This document shows, one piece after another, positions 61,387-64,000 of a DNA stretch of 64,000 nucleotides; within the stretch, counting starts at the first letter, position 1; each line of letters begins with the position of its first letter. The DNA is from Akkermansia sp. GTDB taxonomy: Bacteria > Verrucomicrobiota > Verrucomicrobiia > Verrucomicrobiales > Akkermansiaceae. A program made the translations under genes and the position numbers. The stretch covers positions 1 to 64,000 of the forward strand of contig JALFWB010000003.1 of NCBI GenBank assembly GCA_022787425.1, given 5' to 3'. The notes beneath the pieces were generated by a model. The model did not search any database. It was not told the origin of the DNA and was given only the letters and a program-made list of their open reading frames with translations.

Positions 61387-62132
61387 GTCCGGTATCTCCG
61401 CGTGCGAGCATACAAACGATAGCCCCACATGATGATGGCCCCCACCACAATGCCACCCAAATGCCCGGCCTCACCGCCAGCATTGTTCAGGTTAAAGGCA
61501 ATGACGATGACGGAAATACCGATGATGACCCACGCAAAGGTGCGCAGAGTCATGGTAACCGGCGGCATCAACAGTTGCACCAGCGCCTTCGGGTACAGGA
61601 ACGAGGCCGCCACCATCACGCCGTATACGGCGGCGGAGGCTCCTACCATCGGCACCAGCTGCCAAGGTTGCAGTACGCCGTCGTAACCGGCAGCCTCGGC
61701 CAAAAGCCTGCACACTACGTCCACATAGGGCATCTCCTGCAGCAATGAGTAGACTCCCAAACCGGCCAACAGTGAGGAGGTCAATGCACCGCCCACACCG
61801 CAAATCAAATAATAAACCAGGAAGCGCACGCTCCCCATCCGCCGCTCCACTGCGGGTCCGAAGAAATACAGCGCCCACATGTTGAACAGGAGATGAACAA
61901 TGCCGCCGTGCAGGAATTGGTAGGTAATCAGGCGCCAGGGCTCATGCAACATCATGCAGGTGAACCAAGAGTACGCCCCCATCACCTCTAGGGTCGAGGT
62001 GTCAAAGCCATCGGGAACCGCTATGCAGAACGCCGCATACTGACGAAAAAACAGACCGAGCACATACACGAGCACGTTCAGAATGATAATGCTCTTCGTG
62101 ACGCTCAGAGGGAATAATCTCGAGAGACTCAT
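61383..62132 (-). CDS. rhomboid family intramembrane serine protease (GASA variant)
   Basis: FLHGGIVHLLFNMWALYFFGPAVE, VGASAAVYGVMVA, AGHLGGIVVG. Confidence 0.88.
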   Translation of the reverse strand: MSLSRLFPLSVTKSIIILNVLVYVLGLFFRQYAAFCIAVPDGFDTSTLEVMGAYSWFTCMMLHEPWRLITYQFLHGGIVHLLFNMWALYFFGPAVERRMGSVRFLVYYLICGVGGALTSSLLAGLGVYSLLQEMPYVDVVCRLLAEAAGYDGVLQPWQLVPMVGASAAVYGVMVAASFLYPKALVQLLMPPVTMTLRTFAWVIIGISVIVIAFNLNNAGGEAGHLGGIVVGAIIMWGYRLYARTRRYRT

Positions 62133-62137
62133 GCTGT

Positions 62138-62545
62138 TCAGACACCCTGCGGCGGTTTTTGTTCAAATTGAGCAGACAGAGAACGAACCACACAGGTAAC
62201 TTCATCACTCGTCATGATGTGTTCTATTTCACACGCAACGCGGTCAGCCCGATCCGGGGACAAGCCGGCCTGCAGCAGGAGCTGCGCCAGAGCTTGGTGC
62301 GCAGCAATGACGCGGCGCGCATATTCCCAGCCTGCCTCCGTCAGCTGCACCGGGGCGTATTGACTGTACTCCACATAGCCCCCTGCTGCCAACTGGCGCA
62401 TGGCCACGGTCACGCTGGGTTTCTTTACGCGCAGACGATCCGCAATATCCCCCACATGCGCATGCCCGTGTTCCTCGCACAGGTGGCCGATGGCCTCCAA
62501 ATAATCCTCGGCACTGCGACTGAGTCTGTCCGTTGAGTCATTCAT
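62138..62545 (-). CDS. DtxR/MntR-family metal-dependent regulator (short form)
   Basis: RSAEDYLEAIGHLCEEHGHAHVGDIADRLRVKKPSVTVAMRQLAAGGYVEYSQYAPVQLTEAGWEYA. Confidence 0.88.
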   Translation of the reverse strand: MNDSTDRLSRSAEDYLEAIGHLCEEHGHAHVGDIADRLRVKKPSVTVAMRQLAAGGYVEYSQYAPVQLTEAGWEYARRVIAAHQALAQLLLQAGLSPDRADRVACEIEHIMTSDEVTCVVRSLSAQFEQKPPQGV

Positions 62546-63767
62546 GTTTCTTCTGAAGGGTTGCCACGCATTCCAAATGCTTGGTCTGCGGGAAGAGGTC
62601 GAAGGGCTGCACTTCCGTCACCTCATAGCCCGCGCGGTCGAACTCGGCCAAATCGCGAATCTGGGTCGCGGGGTTGCAGGAGACGTACACCACACGAGCG
62701 GGGCCGAAGGCAAAGAGTTGATCCAAGAAGAGCTTGTCACACCCCTTGCGCGGCGGGTCGATAACCACGGCTGTCTCCGATCCGGGGAAATCCACGCGCT
62801 CAAAAATAGCTTCAGCGGAGGCGGCCAAGAACTCGGCATGCGTGATTCCATTGCTGCGGGCGTTGGCGCGGGCCCAGTCGGCACTTGTTTCACTCACCTC
62901 CACCCCGAGCACGCGCTCGAAATGCCGGGCCAAGCACAGGGCAAAGAGGCCGCTGCCACAGTAGGCATCCACCAAGTAGCGCGCGCCGGAGGCACAGGCC
63001 TGCCGCGCCACATATTGAGTGAAGGCAGGCAGAATATACGGGTTGTTTTGGAAGAAGTCCCCGGCAAGGAAGCAGAAGGAAAGATCCCCCACATGCTCCG
63101 TGCAGACGGCGTTGTTGTTGGTGATGACCTGCCCCTCGCTCACGCGCATGAGCAGGGTAGCCCCGCGCTTGTACTGCCCGGCCCCGGCGTGAACGGCCTT
63201 GCGCAAGGCGGGGAGCGCGGCATTGATGGGGTCCATGGCGATGGGGCATTGCTTCACATCGCACACCTCACTGCGGGAGCCCTCGCGCAGAAAGCCTATG
63301 TTGCCCATCTTGGCATCCTTGGGCTTGTGAAAATGCGGGGTAATCTTGGAGCGGTAACCGTAGGTAACGGGGGACGGCACAGCCGGCAGCACGGGGAGCT
63401 GCAAGCCGGCCTGCAGGCGCAGCAAATCCGCCACCTGCTCTGTCTTCCAACGCAGCTGCTCGGCATACTCCAAGTGCTGGTACTGGCAGCCGCCGCAATA
63501 GCCGAACACGGGGCACACGGGCTGCACCCGGTGCGGCGAGGCTTCCAGCACTTCCACCAAATCCGCCTGCGAGCAGTTTTTCTCATTGCGATACACGCGG
63601 GCGCGCACTAACTCGCCGGGCAGGGTATGCGGCACAAAGACAACCCATCCGTCCACACGTCCCACACCGATGCCCATGTTGGATAGCTTGTCGATGCGAA
63701 GCTCGAGCTCTTGGTGGTACGCGAAGGGCACGGGCACAAAGCGCTTGGGAGGCGTCTCGTTATTCAT
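62538..63767 (-). CDS. rlmD: TrmA/RlmD-family 23S rRNA (uracil-C5)-methyltransferase
   Basis: TRAM-like N-terminus, CPVFGYCGGCQYQHLEYAEQLRWKTEQVADLLR, VDAYCGSGLFAL, DPPRKGCDKLFLDQL, YVSCNPATQIRDL. Confidence 0.88.
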   Translation of the reverse strand: MNNETPPKRFVPVPFAYHQELELRIDKLSNMGIGVGRVDGWVVFVPHTLPGELVRARVYRNEKNCSQADLVEVLEASPHRVQPVCPVFGYCGGCQYQHLEYAEQLRWKTEQVADLLRLQAGLQLPVLPAVPSPVTYGYRSKITPHFHKPKDAKMGNIGFLREGSRSEVCDVKQCPIAMDPINAALPALRKAVHAGAGQYKRGATLLMRVSEGQVITNNNAVCTEHVGDLSFCFLAGDFFQNNPYILPAFTQYVARQACASGARYLVDAYCGSGLFALCLARHFERVLGVEVSETSADWARANARSNGITHAEFLAASAEAIFERVDFPGSETAVVIDPPRKGCDKLFLDQLFAFGPARVVYVSCNPATQIRDLAEFDRAGYEVTEVQPFDLFPQTKHLECVATLQKKHE

Positions 63768-64000
63768 GGTCGGTGGTCTTCCGTTTGATCTTGCCGTCCA
63801 CATCCATGGGGAGCTCTCCCGGCAGCTTGGGGGAGCGCAGTCCCCGCATATCCACGGCATTCGGTCCGGGAGTGGGGAGATCCTCGCTGTTGGGCTCTGC
63901 TGCGGGCCCGAAGCCGCCCAGTCGCAGGCGACCGGGAATGGCTTCCGGTGTACCGACGGGCTGCACAGTCATTGCCGGCGCAGGCTCATCCGGGAAGGAG
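63760..64000 (-). CDS. hypothetical protein, 3' part only (open to the window edge), Pro-rich
   Basis: Reading frame stays open beyond the listed ATG to position 64000 (SFPDEPAPAMTVQPVGTPEAIPG...). Confidence 0.45.
   Translation of the reverse strand, partial: SFPDEPAPAMTVQPVGTPEAIPGRLRLGGFGPAAEPNSEDLPTPGPNAVDMRGLRSPKLPGELPMDVDGKIKRKTTDHE

Overview
The window looks chromosomal and is probably from a Verrucomicrobiota (Akkermansia-like) genome; this taxonomic call is an inference from gene content and protein character, not a database result. It is densely coding. Housekeeping blocks are gyrB-gyrA, mpl, rpsO, guaB, ileS-lspA, hppA, tpiA, rpmB, ruvC, lpxB and a long dcw cell-wall/division cluster (mraZ-rsmH-ftsL-ftsI-murE-murF-mraY-murD-LysM-ftsW-murG-LDT). 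Accessory content includes a Septu-like (PtuA ATPase + PtuB HNH) two-gene module at about 16.1-18.2 kb, a tandem pair of lipoproteins with a putative Cys-His-Asp transglutaminase-like triad, a secreted GH16 enzyme, an NfeD-like/flotillin pair, an A+T-richer island at about 24.3-28.8 kb, a core-2/I-branching-like glycosyltransferase and a SNF2-type ATPase. The strongest non-gene signals, all read directly from the DNA, are: (i) a recurrent arrangement in which a near-consensus -35/-10 promoter ends only 6-10 nt before the start codon (MFS gene, gyrB, ileS, ptuA-like, SNF2 GTG start, HAD, lpxB and others), implying widespread leaderless mRNAs; (ii) a perfect sigma-54 promoter (TTGGCACGgaatTTGCA) with an upstream palindrome in front of a 100-aa protein of unknown function; (iii) a 23-nt alternating purine/pyrimidine (Z-DNA-prone) tract filling the spacer of the gyrB promoter; (iv) GTGTA repeats with 10-bp periodicity over the mraZ promoter; (v) a hairpin-rich leader followed by a stand-alone integrase-arm-like small protein after rpmB. 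No rRNA, CRISPR array or complete IS element was recognised, and no tRNA was noticed by eye.
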